Shown here: positions 1 through 7,905 of the stretch, in pieces
How positions within the stretch are numbered: position 1 is the stretch's first letter
How the letters are laid out: each line of letters starts with the position of its first letter
NCBI RefSeq assembly: GCF_014207985.1
Contig: NZ_JACHMI010000001.1
Coordinates: 12,716,082 to 12,780,081 of the forward strand
Reading direction: 5' to 3'
DNA: 64,000 bases
Origin: Nonomuraea rubra
GTDB taxonomy: Bacteria; Actinomycetota; Actinomycetes; Streptosporangiales; Streptosporangiaceae
Translations under genes and position numbers: made by a program
Notes under the pieces: model-generated
What the model saw: the letters and a program-made list of their open reading frames with translations, nothing else
The model's database searches: none
Told to the model about the DNA's origin: nothing

Positions 1-2
1 TG

Positions 3-269
3 GTCGAGGTCATCGAGGACGTCGCCCGCTTAATCATCCAGACCGCCGTTGAAGCCGAGGCGGACGCCTTCCTCGGCCGCGCCCGCTATCAGCGCGCCGT
101 CACTGTCACCGCTGATGCCGGCAGCGGAGAGGAGAGCACGGTGCGGCCCGGTTACCGCGACGGGCACTGCCCAACCACCGTCAAGACCACCAGCGGGCCG
201 ATCACCATCGCCCGGCCCAAGTCGCGCGGAGGTCGTGCAGGATGCGCAGGCCCGTGCTGGTCATGGTGA
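3..269 (+). pseudogene. IS256-family (mutator type) transposase fragment
   Basis: The frame starting at base 3 reads as the N-terminal third of an IS256/MULE-type transposase: an acidic DAFLGRARYQR stretch, then RPGYRDGH and TVKTTSGPITIARPK, the usual order in this family. Similarity stops near base 230 and a stop follows at 267-269, so the DDE catalytic domain is absent and the copy cannot be active. The 5' end lies outside the window, so it could be intact upstream and broken only at its 3' side. The family call is from recognised sequence features; terminal inverted repeats were not found. Confidence 0.75.
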
Positions 270-593
270 AGCCGCGCCAGCCCCCGGAGGCACGACCCAG
301 CACGGCCCAGACGAAGACGTCGGCGTGACCATGGGTGTCTGCGTCGTCGGCCTTGGAGCAGATGGAGATGGAGCAACTGCTGACTCGGTAGTGGCAGGCT
401 GCGCATATGCGGCAGCAGGGGTGTTCGCTTGGTGAACATGGCCAGCGGAGTAACCGAGACCTGCACTCAACCCCATGGCCAGGGCGAACGTCAGCGCGAT
501 GCCGAGCGGCTTGTAGATTCGCCGGGGTTTGGACGGTGCACTACGGATGAACGCGGACGGTGGACAGTCGCACCTTTTGGCCCCCGAGATCAC
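261..593 (-). CDS. Small hypothetical protein with one membrane segment and Pro/Thr-rich tail
   Basis: A 110-residue frame with a basic N-terminus, one hydrophobic segment at about residues 29-49, then an Ala/Pro/Thr/Ser-rich tail. This is the layout of a membrane-anchored small protein in high-GC actinomycetes. No family is recognised. Its 3' end lies about 30 bases from the end of the transposase remnant, so the natural C-terminus may have been lost in the rearrangement. The start codon is uncertain, with no convincing ribosome site. It may not be a real gene. Confidence 0.4.
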   Translation of the reverse strand: MISGAKRCDCPPSAFIRSAPSKPRRIYKPLGIALTFALAMGLSAGLGYSAGHVHQANTPAAAYAQPATTESAVAPSPSAPRPTTQTPMVTPTSSSGPCWVVPPGAGAASP

Positions 594-707
594 GCACTCA
601 TAGCAAGTCGACGATCACTTATCGCTGGTCATGCCCACATCCCTTCGCCGAGCCGCGGCCTGACATCCATCTGGTCAAGATCGAAGCGGAGGTCTTAGGG
701 TTGCGCC

Positions 708-1265
708 GTGCTCGACAAACCGCCCGGATGGCCCTTACTGACGGCGTTCACCCTCGCGGGTCTGGTAGCCCTGTGGTGGGCCAGCGCGCCCTACATGTAC
801 GTCGAGTTCGCCCTTTGGGCGTACTGTAGCGGCGTCATTCTCGGTCTCATTTGGACCGTGCGGGCAGTTGCCGCGCTCATTCGTGATGCCGATGCGATCC
901 GCGACCGCAAGCTGCGTTGGTTCATGCCATGGATCATCGTCTGCGGTGTTGTCGTAGCTGTGACCCTCGATGCGCCGTTTCGAGTGCGATTCGCGTTGTC
1001 GGAGTCTGCGCTGATCGCTCATGCCCAGGCCGTGGCCCAGAGCGGCGACGTCTCGGGGGAGTGCCGCCAGGTGGGCCTCTACCCAACCTGCTGGTCGGAG
1101 GCGATACCCGGCGGTGGAGCGTGGTTCACTGTCGATGACCCAGGCATCCGCACATCGGCCGGCTTCATATGGAGTCCGGCAGGCCAGATGCCCGAGGGCG
1201 TTGTGGAGCGTTTCTACCCGATCGCTGGCCCCTGGTATGCATACTCCGGCTGGGACAAGTGGTGA
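708..1265 (+). CDS. Hypothetical membrane protein
   Basis: The 185-residue product starts at GTG 708. Three hydrophobic segments occupy roughly residues 7-25, 29-55 and 72-90, followed by a soluble C-terminal part with two cysteines (CRQVGLYPTC) and many aromatic residues near the end. The layout suggests a membrane anchor with a C-terminal domain outside the cytoplasm. No family is recognised. It stands alone between the transposase remnant and the DUF6461-type gene. G+C is visibly lower than in the core genes further right, which fits an accessory region. Confidence 0.65.
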   Translation: MLDKPPGWPLLTAFTLAGLVALWWASAPYMYVEFALWAYCSGVILGLIWTVRAVAALIRDADAIRDRKLRWFMPWIIVCGVVVAVTLDAPFRVRFALSESALIAHAQAVAQSGDVSGECRQVGLYPTCWSEAIPGGGAWFTVDDPGIRTSAGFIWSPAGQMPEGVVERFYPIAGPWYAYSGWDKW

Positions 1266-1383
1266 CGGAGCAATGGCCCGCATGCATGGCATCGGATCGA
1301 AGGCAGGGGCGTTCAAGCAGGTCTAACTTCCCTTCCTCGGGCGGGGTGCGCGCCAGGCGGTGTAGGGCTATGGGAGGGCCGAA

Positions 1384-1995
1384 GTGACAGACGAATACGA
1401 AGAGTTCCGCTGGGTCGGCGAGTTCGGCCCGTTCTACGACATCTCTTGTGTTTCTTTCGCTCGGTCTCTCACTCCTCTTGAAGCATTGACTCGTCTTGGG
1501 GCGGGAGTCGCTGACCTGGAACAGGTGACGTTTGAAGGATTCCAGGAGCGCACGATGTGGTGCGTCGACGCCGACAACATGCGCAGTACCTACATAGGGG
1601 CGGTTGAGTCCGCTGGCTGGACGGTTCTGATCCAGCTCTGGGCGGGATCGATTGCACTTGACCGCCGTCTGATGCACAGCCTCTCGCGGGGGAGCGAGCT
1701 CGTGGTGGTCCACCGGAACCTTCATGCCACCGACTACTTCATCTACGTGGTAGATGGTGAACAGATCACGTGGTTCGACCAACTATGTCCACAGGCGCGT
1801 TCGGGATCCGATCCGGACCGGCTAGTGGAGAAGATGCGTGGGGTGGGGTTGGATCCCGACCACGACTGGTCAGAACCTGGGATCGACGCCACCTTCCCGC
1901 GGAGCTTCGCGCTGGCAAAGAGGATCACAGGCTTCCCGTTCTCCAGGGCGATGCTGGACTCGCGTTTTCTCGCTGCCGTGATCAGAGATAAGTGA
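1384..1995 (+). CDS. DUF6461-type hypothetical protein
   Basis: The 203-residue product starts at GTG 1384, with GGGAGG about 8 bases upstream. The pattern is familiar from actinobacterial DUF6461 proteins: an early YDISCVSFARSLTPLEALTRLG block, a GWTVLIQ core strand, an LSRGSELVVVHRN segment and a late SDPDRLVEKMRGVGLDPD block. Function is unknown. Members often occur in variable regions next to other orphan genes, as here. There is no signal peptide or membrane segment, so it is probably cytoplasmic. Confidence 0.7.
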   Translation: MTDEYEEFRWVGEFGPFYDISCVSFARSLTPLEALTRLGAGVADLEQVTFEGFQERTMWCVDADNMRSTYIGAVESAGWTVLIQLWAGSIALDRRLMHSLSRGSELVVVHRNLHATDYFIYVVDGEQITWFDQLCPQARSGSDPDRLVEKMRGVGLDPDHDWSEPGIDATFPRSFALAKRITGFPFSRAMLDSRFLAAVIRDK

Positions 1996-2192
1996 TTGGC
2001 TGCTCGGCCCATACGCTGAGACAGCATAGGCGGGTGCTGCTTCGGAGTTGCCCGATGTCATCCTGCAACACCAGCCATTGCCGGAACCGATCCAACGGGT
2101 TGGGGCCCAGCAACGCGTGAGCGGACGCTCTCGGTGGCATACGCCCTGGCAGGGGATATCGCAGTAGTCCGACGAACGTCAGTTCTATTTTC

Positions 2193-2237
2193 CTCATAAT
2201 GAAGGGGGCTGGGGTTCGAATCCCCAAGGCGGCTCCA
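2193..2237 (+). tRNA. 3' part of a tRNA (anticodon loop to CCA), attachment-site-like fragment
   Basis: Bases 2193-2237 spell the 3' part of a tRNA in correct spacing: a 7-base loop CTCATAA, a 5-base strand, a 5-base variable loop, a perfect T-arm (TGGGG, TTCGAAT, CCCCA), acceptor strand AGGCGGC, discriminator T and CCA. No D-arm or matching acceptor strand (GCCGCCT) lies upstream, so this is not a whole tRNA. The acceptor, the discriminator and a loop one base from CTCGTAA resemble actinobacterial tRNA-Thr(CGT). A tRNA 3' end without its 5' half is what site-specific integration leaves at one border of an element. Confidence 0.55.
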
Positions 2238-2238
2238 G

Positions 2239-2276
2239 CGCAGAACCCTGTGAGAGAGCTCACGGGATTTTCTGCG
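2239..2276 (+). terminator. Hairpin immediately after the tRNA 3' fragment
   Basis: CGCAGAA (2239-2245) pairs with TTCTGCG (2270-2276), and CCC(T)GTGAG (2246-2254, one bulged T) pairs with CTCACGGG (2259-2266), around a 4-base loop. The hairpin starts two bases after the tRNA CCA. It was probably carried along with the tRNA 3' end as that tRNA's terminator. From here to 2473 no gene is supported. Confidence 0.65.
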
Positions 2277-2473
2277 TAGGCCGGACATCCGCCGCGGTTG
2301 AAGAGTTGGTGTCACCCTTCTCGAAATCCTTGGCACGTGAAGGCGCCATCGGCGTTGGTGGAAGCGCCCATGATCCGTTCCGTAGGACGCCTGATCCAAC
2401 CGTCTTCAGCCGATCGTGAGGATAGAGTGTCGGCACTTGAAGATCGCATCGGCTCTCGGGTGATGGAGTGAGC

Positions 2474-3664
2474 ATGGGAAGCCGGATCGTGCCTGCCAAG
2501 CCGAGGGCGTTGGCGATCGCAGCAGGGGCACTGCTGCTCATCGGACCGCTGAATCCGTCAGCCGGAAGGGCAACCCCTGACTTTCGCCTCACATATGCCC
2601 AGCAGATGGCCGCAGCCAAGGGGGCCGCGTCGCGGGCAGAAGCACCTGCCCTTGGCACGCCCATCGGCAAGCCCCTGAAGGGTCACACGGACCGCGTTGA
2701 GGCGGTGGCCGTGGGCAAGCGCAGCGACGGGACACCGGTCATCGTCTCCGGCGCCTACGACAGGACCGTACGGATATGGGACCTGAACACCGGCAAGGCC
2801 CTCGGAAAGCCCCTCAAAGGTCACAAGGGTGAGGTCTACGACGTCGCCACCGGCAAGCGGAGCGACGGGACGCCGGTCATCGTCTCCAGTGCCGCCGACG
2901 GCATCCGGCTCTGGAACCTGAACACCGGCAAGCCGCTCGGAAAGCCCCTCAAGACGCGTAAAGGCTCCGTCTACGCGGTGACGACCGGCCGGCGGAGCGA
3001 CGGAACGCCGGTCATCGTGTCCGACGGTGACGCCCTGACCAGGGACGTCGAGATCTGGAACCTGGACACGGGGAAGCTCATCGGCAAGCCGTCCGTCAAC
3101 CCGTTCGCCTTCACGGTCACCCAGCTCGTCACCGGCAGGCGCAGCGACGGCACTCCGGTGTTCGTCACGGGAGCGACCAACGGCAGGGTGCGCATCTGGA
3201 ACCTGAACACCGGCAAGCCCCTGAGCGGGTCTCTCAGCCGTTGTGGCATCTGCCTGGTGGAAGGACTCGCGGTCGGCAAGCGGAGTGACGGCACTCCGGT
3301 GGCCGTCTCCGGCGACATTCTGCCCGGTCCCGCCGAGAACGGCGACGTTCCGCGGAGTTGGATCCGGATCTGGAACCTGGACACAGGCAAGCCGATCGGC
3401 GACTCCATCGCCGTTGAGAGCGACGCCAGCATCGAAGTAGTGGTCGGGAAGCGAAGTGACGGCTCTCCGGTCATCGTCTCCGGCGATGACGACGGCGACT
3501 TGTCAGTGTGGGATCTGGACACAGGCGAGCGCATCGGCGAACCTCTCACCGGGCACACCCTTCCGATCGTCGCCCTGGCGACAGGGCAGCGTAGCGACGG
3601 AACCCCTGTCGTCATCTCCGGCGGATCGGACAGGACCATCCGGGTGTGGAGTCTGGGCGGGTGA
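2474..3664 (+). CDS. Secreted WD40-repeat (seven-bladed beta-propeller) protein
   Basis: The 396-residue product begins with a basic N-terminus and a hydrophobic stretch (residues about 11-32) that looks like a signal peptide or anchor. Seven repeats of about 43-58 residues follow, each with GKRSDGTPVIVSG, a short loop, xVRIWNLNTGKPLG and a linker, enough for one closed WD40 propeller. The GH and WD dipeptides are clear in repeats 1 and 7. ATG 2474 is preferred because GGAG at 2465-2468 is correctly spaced; GTG 2468 overlaps it. There is no enzyme domain, so a binding or scaffold role is inferred. It stands alone. Confidence 0.85.
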   Translation: MGSRIVPAKPRALAIAAGALLLIGPLNPSAGRATPDFRLTYAQQMAAAKGAASRAEAPALGTPIGKPLKGHTDRVEAVAVGKRSDGTPVIVSGAYDRTVRIWDLNTGKALGKPLKGHKGEVYDVATGKRSDGTPVIVSSAADGIRLWNLNTGKPLGKPLKTRKGSVYAVTTGRRSDGTPVIVSDGDALTRDVEIWNLDTGKLIGKPSVNPFAFTVTQLVTGRRSDGTPVFVTGATNGRVRIWNLNTGKPLSGSLSRCGICLVEGLAVGKRSDGTPVAVSGDILPGPAENGDVPRSWIRIWNLDTGKPIGDSIAVESDASIEVVVGKRSDGSPVIVSGDDDGDLSVWDLDTGERIGEPLTGHTLPIVALATGQRSDGTPVVISGGSDRTIRVWSLGG

Positions 3665-3693
3665 AACCCGCAGACTGAGTGACAACCACGGCT

Positions 3694-3716
3694 GACGGCC
3701 GCGAACGCTGGCCGTC
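3694..3716 (+). terminator. Hairpin terminator between convergent genes
   Basis: GACGGCC (3694-3700) pairs perfectly with GGCCGTC (3710-3716) around a 9-base loop, followed by a TCTCTCTT tract. It lies 30 bases after the WD40 gene and before the convergent DivIVA-like gene. Confidence 0.65.
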
Positions 3717-3732
3717 TCTCTCTTGGCAGGCC

Positions 3733-3957
3733 CTACGCCTGCTCGTTCAGCCGCCGCTCCCATTCCAGCACGGCCGCGTGGACCTCCTCGGGGTCGTAGC
3801 CCCTCAGGACGACGTCCAGGCCGCGCTCATCGAGCTCCCTGCGTAACTCCGCACCGGTCAGCTCGCCGGAGCCGGCCAGTGACCGCTCGACCCGCTCGGC
3901 GAGCTCCTGAACCTGGCGCTTGCTGTAACCACGAAGCCGTACGGTGAAAGTCGTCAT
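3733..3957 (-). CDS. Small DivIVA-domain-like protein
   Basis: The 74-residue product contains two VRLRGYSKRQV / VVLRGYDPEEV motifs (residues about 6-16 and 49-59), each followed by a short helix. This RGYxxxEV signature belongs to the actinobacterial DivIVA-domain (DivIVA-like) repeat seen at the N-terminus of Wag31-type and related coiled-coil proteins. The protein is too short to form the usual long coiled coil. The start is the ATG at 3957-3955. A role in membrane-associated assembly can only be guessed. It is divergent from the methyltransferase gene 66 bases away. Confidence 0.7.
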   Translation of the reverse strand: MTTFTVRLRGYSKRQVQELAERVERSLAGSGELTGAELRRELDERGLDVVLRGYDPEEVHAAVLEWERRLNEQA

Positions 3958-4023
3958 GATCTCGAATCTAGGACGTACGCGTGCGATGCGCGCAGGCGTC
4001 GTGATCTGGGGCATCATGGCGCG

Positions 4024-4650
4024 ATGAGCGTGCGCTACGACGAGGTGATCGGTTCGCTCCGGGCGGCCTACGACGGTGGTGCGGAGCGGCGTGAGGGCAG
4101 CGGTAAGAGCCCGTGGAAGGTGGCGGAGCGCGAGGCGTTCCTGGGCCGGCTCCGGGAGCACGGATGCGGGCGGCTGCTGGAGGTGGGTGCCGGCACCGGT
4201 CAGGACAGCCTCTGCTTCCAGGAGAACGGGCTGGAGGTCGTGGCCGTGGACCTTTCGCCCGCCATGGTGGCCCACTGCCGGAAGAAGGGCCTCGACGCCC
4301 GGGTCATGGACTTTCTGGGGCTCGATTTCGCGCCCGGGTCGTTCGACGCGGTGTACGCGTTCAATTGCCTGCTGCACGTGCCCAACAGCGATTTCCCGGC
4401 GGTCCTGGACACGATCCGTACGCTGATGCGGCCCGGCGGGTTGTTCTACGTGGGCGTGTACGGCGGGGGCAGCCTGCGGGACGAGGGGGTCTTCGAGGAG
4501 GACGACCACGATCCTCCCCGGTTCTTCTCCTTCCGGGATGACGAGCAGCTTCAGGAGTTCGCGCGTACGTCTTTCGAGGTCGTGGACTTTCACACCGTGG
4601 GAGCCGATGAGAGCCGGTTCCAGTCAATGACGTTGCGGCGCGGACGTTAG
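4024..4650 (+). CDS. Class I SAM-dependent methyltransferase
   Basis: The 208-residue product has the Rossmann methyltransferase core: motif I LLEVGAGTGQDSL (about residues 51-63), the acidic strand end VVAVDLSPAMV, then FDAVYAFNCLLHVP (motif IV region) and LMRPGGLFYVGVYGG (post-motif). Length is normal for a small-molecule methyltransferase of the Methyltransf_11/25 type. The substrate is unknown. Its 3' end overlaps the convergent YcxB-like gene by 4 bases. Confidence 0.85.
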   Translation: MSVRYDEVIGSLRAAYDGGAERREGSGKSPWKVAEREAFLGRLREHGCGRLLEVGAGTGQDSLCFQENGLEVVAVDLSPAMVAHCRKKGLDARVMDFLGLDFAPGSFDAVYAFNCLLHVPNSDFPAVLDTIRTLMRPGGLFYVGVYGGGSLRDEGVFEEDDHDPPRFFSFRDDEQLQEFARTSFEVVDFHTVGADESRFQSMTLRRGR

Positions 4651-5123
4651 GCGGGCGGGTTCGTCAGCGGGGCCAGCCGGGCGTCGAGTTGTGCCTGCTG
4701 TTCCGGGGTGAACGCGTTTCTCGGGAGGAATCCGGTGGCCTGCTTGTTGACGAAGAACAGCCAGAACTCGGGGGTGACGACGACCCGCGAGAACAGTGAC
4801 CAGCGCACGTCGGTGGTGAGTTTCTCGGAGCGGCTCTCGTATCCGTCGTCGGTCACGTGGAGCGTGGTGGGGACGCAGAGGTAGGGAACCTGTTTCCTGG
4901 CCGTCCGGCGCAGTGACCAGGGGATCACGAACGGGACGACGATCGCCGCGACCAGCAGGCCCACGCCGATGCCGATGTTGCCGAGCAGGAGAAAGACCAC
5001 GCCGAATACCACCAGGAAGGCGGGGAACAGCCAGATGAGGGCCTTGAGCTGGTGTTTCAAGGCCCGTTCCAGCCCCCGCACGACTTCGCCGGGAGTGGGC
5101 TCGTATTCGACGGTGAAATCCAC
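4647..5123 (-). CDS. YcxB-like membrane protein
   Basis: The 158-residue product opens with VDFTVEYEPTPGEVVRGLERAL, has two adjacent hydrophobic helices (about residues 28-48 and 50-70), then a soluble tail with TTLHVTDDGYESRSE and WSLFSRVVVTPEFWLFFVNKQ. That arrangement is typical of YcxB/YcxB-like proteins, whose function is unknown. GTG 5123 is chosen because upstream codons lack family similarity. An in-frame start at 5237 would add 38 low-complexity residues and overlap the sulfatase leader. Confidence 0.75.
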   Translation of the reverse strand: MDFTVEYEPTPGEVVRGLERALKHQLKALIWLFPAFLVVFGVVFLLLGNIGIGVGLLVAAIVVPFVIPWSLRRTARKQVPYLCVPTTLHVTDDGYESRSEKLTTDVRWSLFSRVVVTPEFWLFFVNKQATGFLPRNAFTPEQQAQLDARLAPLTNPPA

Positions 5124-5248
5124 GTGGAGGATCCTGCTGGAGTTCGCGGGGCGGGCGCAACCCGAGGGCCGTTCTTGATGGGTGCGAGGACGGGCGTTAG
5201 CGTCGTTCCTCGACTCCGATCTCCCAGCGTTTGTCAAAAGGGGTGGTC

Positions 5249-6841
5249 ATGCCCGTGATCGGGAACCTTCGCAGGGCCGTGGCGGTGGCGTTGACCGTCG
5301 TCCTGGCCATGACCTCCGTGGCGTCGCAGGCCGGGGCCGGGACGGCGGCCAAGCCGAAGCGGCCGAACATCGTCTTCGTCCTCGTCGACGATCTGTCGGC
5401 AGAGTTGCTCCAGTACATGGACACCGTGCGCGGCCTGGCGAAGGACGGCACGACGTTCAGCAACTACTACGTCTCCAACTCGCTCTGCTGCCCGTCCAGG
5501 GCCTCCATGTTCACGGGTCAGTTCCCGCACAACACGGGTGTGGCCACGAACAAGAATTCCGACGGGGGCGGTTATCAGGCGTTCGAGAAGCACGAGGGCC
5601 GGACGTACGCCGTCGCCCTCGACCGGGCCGGCTATCGCACGGGTTACCTGGGCAAGTACATCAACGAATATCCCGTGCCCGCGGATTATCGCGTGCCGGT
5701 CGGGTGGGATGAATGGCACGTGGCCGCCGGGGGCGGATACAGCGAGTTCAAGTATCAGCTCACCCGCTACATCAAGGAGGAGACGGCGGAGGAGAAGCCG
5801 ATCGACCCCTCCGGTGGGAAATATCTGACGGACGAGCTCGGGCAGCGGGCCGTGGACTTCATCGAGAGGTCCCGCCGGTACGCGCCGGACGAGCCGTTCT
5901 TCTTGCAGGTCTCGCCGTTCTCGCCGCATTCCAGGATCGGCGCCAAGGCCGGGGACAAGGAACCGCGATTCCCGCCGGCGCGGCGGGACCGGCCCAAGAA
6001 CCAGTTCCCCGCCGGGGAGTTCCCGCACGGCGACTGCGGCGGGCCCGACTGCACGAGCATCGACGTGGCGGACCTGCCGGCGTTCAACGAGGACACCGCC
6101 GACAAGCCCTCCTGGGTACGGCGGGAGCCGATCGCGGCGCAGGGGCTCAAGGAGCTGCGCAAGGATTTCCGGGACCGCATCCGCATGGTGCAGTCGGTGG
6201 ACGACATGGTGGAGCGGGTGCTCGCGGCGCTGAGCCCCGAGGAACGGCGTCACACGTACGTGGTGTTCACCAGCGACAACGGCTTCCACCTCGGGCAGCA
6301 CAGGCTGTTGCGTGGCAAGTCCACCGCCTACGACCACGACGTACGGGTGCCGCTGCTGGTCAAGCGGCCGGAGGCGGGGCGGCACGGCGATCTCGCCGTC
6401 GACGCCATCGCACAGAACGTGGACCTCTTCGCGACCTTCCTCGACATGGCGGGGGTCCGGAGCGAGCCGCGCGACGGGCGCAGCCTGCTGCCGCTCATCC
6501 AGGGGCACAAGGTGAAGGACTGGCGGGAGGCGGCGCTGATCGAGCACGTCAGGCCGGATCCGAACGCCGCCGGCGAGCCGGACCCGGACGCCGACGAGCT
6601 TCAGGCGCCCGCGAACCCCGGGCCGCCGAGCTACGCCGCCGTGCGTACGGCCGGGGAGCTGTACGTCGAGTACGAGGGGGATCCGCGGCCCGAGTACTAC
6701 GACACCGTGGCCGACCCGCACCAGGAGTCCAACGACCCGGACAACCCCAGGACGGCCGAGCTGGCCGGGGTGCTCGACCGGCTGGCGGGGTGCGGCAAAC
6801 CGGGCGCGATGGACTGCTGGAGCGCGGCGCGGCTCCACTGA
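5249..6841 (+). CDS. Secreted sulfatase (arylsulfatase family S1)
   Basis: The 530-residue product has a Sec-type signal (residues about 5-30), then NIVFVLVDDL with the first metal-binding aspartates. The formylglycine signature CCPSR has Cys80 as the residue to be converted; TSDNGFHLGQHRL forms the second metal/catalytic site. This matches S1 sulfatases that hydrolyse sulfate esters of glycans or small molecules. Activity needs a formylglycine-generating enzyme, not seen here. ATG 5249 follows an AAAGGGG site; TTG 5231 is less likely. It stands alone, with repeats after its stop. Confidence 0.9.
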   Translation: MPVIGNLRRAVAVALTVVLAMTSVASQAGAGTAAKPKRPNIVFVLVDDLSAELLQYMDTVRGLAKDGTTFSNYYVSNSLCCPSRASMFTGQFPHNTGVATNKNSDGGGYQAFEKHEGRTYAVALDRAGYRTGYLGKYINEYPVPADYRVPVGWDEWHVAAGGGYSEFKYQLTRYIKEETAEEKPIDPSGGKYLTDELGQRAVDFIERSRRYAPDEPFFLQVSPFSPHSRIGAKAGDKEPRFPPARRDRPKNQFPAGEFPHGDCGGPDCTSIDVADLPAFNEDTADKPSWVRREPIAAQGLKELRKDFRDRIRMVQSVDDMVERVLAALSPEERRHTYVVFTSDNGFHLGQHRLLRGKSTAYDHDVRVPLLVKRPEAGRHGDLAVDAIAQNVDLFATFLDMAGVRSEPRDGRSLLPLIQGHKVKDWREAALIEHVRPDPNAAGEPDPDADELQAPANPGPPSYAAVRTAGELYVEYEGDPRPEYYDTVADPHQESNDPDNPRTAELAGVLDRLAGCGKPGAMDCWSAARLH

Positions 6842-6932
6842 GCTGTCACTGCCCAAGGCCGCAGGAGATCCACTGCCTAAGTGTTCGCAGGAGGTCCTTC
6901 GAGCTGCCACTGCCTAAGGGCGCAGGAGGTCC
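6840..6932. repeat. Three imperfect copies of an about 30-bp unit at a gene 3' end
   Basis: Copies at 6840-6871, 6871-6897 and 6901-6932 share a CACTGCCTAAG core and a GCAGGAGGTCC end. The third copy contains the last codons and stop of the oxidoreductase gene on the minus strand, so the other two look like tandem duplications of that 3' end into the space next to the sulfatase gene. Confidence 0.7.
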
Positions 6933-7819
6933 CTGACCTCGGCCAGCAGCTCCACCTGGCGCCGCCAGTCACCGCCCGAGATGCCGATCACCGCGTGGCT
7001 CGCCCCGGCCGCGCGGTACTCGGCCAGCCTCTCGGCGACCTCCTTCGGCTGCCCGGTGAGCGGGATCCCGGCGACCTCCTCCAGTGGACGCCCGTAGGCG
7101 CCGCTGATGCCGGCCGCGATCTCCGCCTGGGCGGTGGCCCCACCGCCCAGGTGCGCGGCCCCGCCGATGGCGATCACGGGTGCTGGCCGCCCGTGCCCGT
7201 CCGCCAGCTCGGCCAGCCTGGCCCGGCCGCGGGCGACGTCCTGCGGCGAGATCAGGGACGGGAACCAGCCGTCCCCGAACGCCGCCGCCCGCCGGATGGC
7301 GGCCGCCGAGGCGTTGCCGACCCACACCGGCGGCATGGGAACGGCGGGTGCGAGCTGAACGCGCCGGTCGCCGTCCGCGGCGTCCGGCAGCAGCACCGGC
7401 TCGCCCGCCAGCAACCGCGGCAACAACCCCAGGGCGGTGTCCGTGAGCCGCCCCCGCTCCCCGTACGGCACCCCGGCCGCCGCCCACTGCGCAGGCCCGC
7501 CACCGGACCCCACCCCCAGCACGAGCCGCTCACCCGACACGTACTGCAGGCTCGCCACCTGCTTGGCCGCCCACACCAGCGGCCGGATGGCGGGGATGAA
7601 CACGCTGGTGCCGATCCTGACCCGGCTGGTGGCCGCGGCGGCGGTGGCCAGGGCGATCGGCGCGTCCAGCACCGGCCCGCCGACCGCCAGATGATCGCCG
7701 TGCCAGACCCCGTCGAGCCCGGCCCGCTCCGCATGCCGGGCGGCCTCGCCGAGGGTGAGGCCGTCGCGGCGCTGTACGGCGACTCCGGGCAGGATGACGC
7801 CGATCTCGAAGTTCTCCAT
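6914..7819 (-). CDS. LLM class flavin-dependent oxidoreductase (luciferase-like)
   Basis: The 301-residue product fits the bacterial luciferase-like (LLM) fold: IGVILPG at the N-terminus, HAERAGLDGVWHGDHL, an SRVRIGTSVFIPAIRPLVWAAKQVASL block, GERLVLGVGSGG and a late PPVWVGNASAAAIRRAAAFGDGW segment. In actinomycetes such enzymes commonly use F420 or FMN; which cofactor applies here cannot be told. The substrate is unknown. It is divergent from the phosphotransferase gene 86 bases away and convergent with the sulfatase gene. Confidence 0.85.
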   Translation of the reverse strand: MENFEIGVILPGVAVQRRDGLTLGEAARHAERAGLDGVWHGDHLAVGGPVLDAPIALATAAAATSRVRIGTSVFIPAIRPLVWAAKQVASLQYVSGERLVLGVGSGGGPAQWAAAGVPYGERGRLTDTALGLLPRLLAGEPVLLPDAADGDRRVQLAPAVPMPPVWVGNASAAAIRRAAAFGDGWFPSLISPQDVARGRARLAELADGHGRPAPVIAIGGAAHLGGGATAQAEIAAGISGAYGRPLEEVAGIPLTGQPKEVAERLAEYRAAGASHAVIGISGGDWRRQVELLAEVRDLLRP

Positions 7820-7905
7820 GAGATCGACGATGCAACCTCGAGCAAGGTTGATGTCAACGCGAAAACCCGTGGCGAGCGAGCCGGATCACAGGCCATGATC
7901 GCCCG

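Noticed and set aside
2120..2237. Complete tRNA gene
   Set aside because: Only the 3' part is present; no D-arm, no 5' acceptor strand GCCGCCT upstream, and the anticodon 5' stem does not pair fully.
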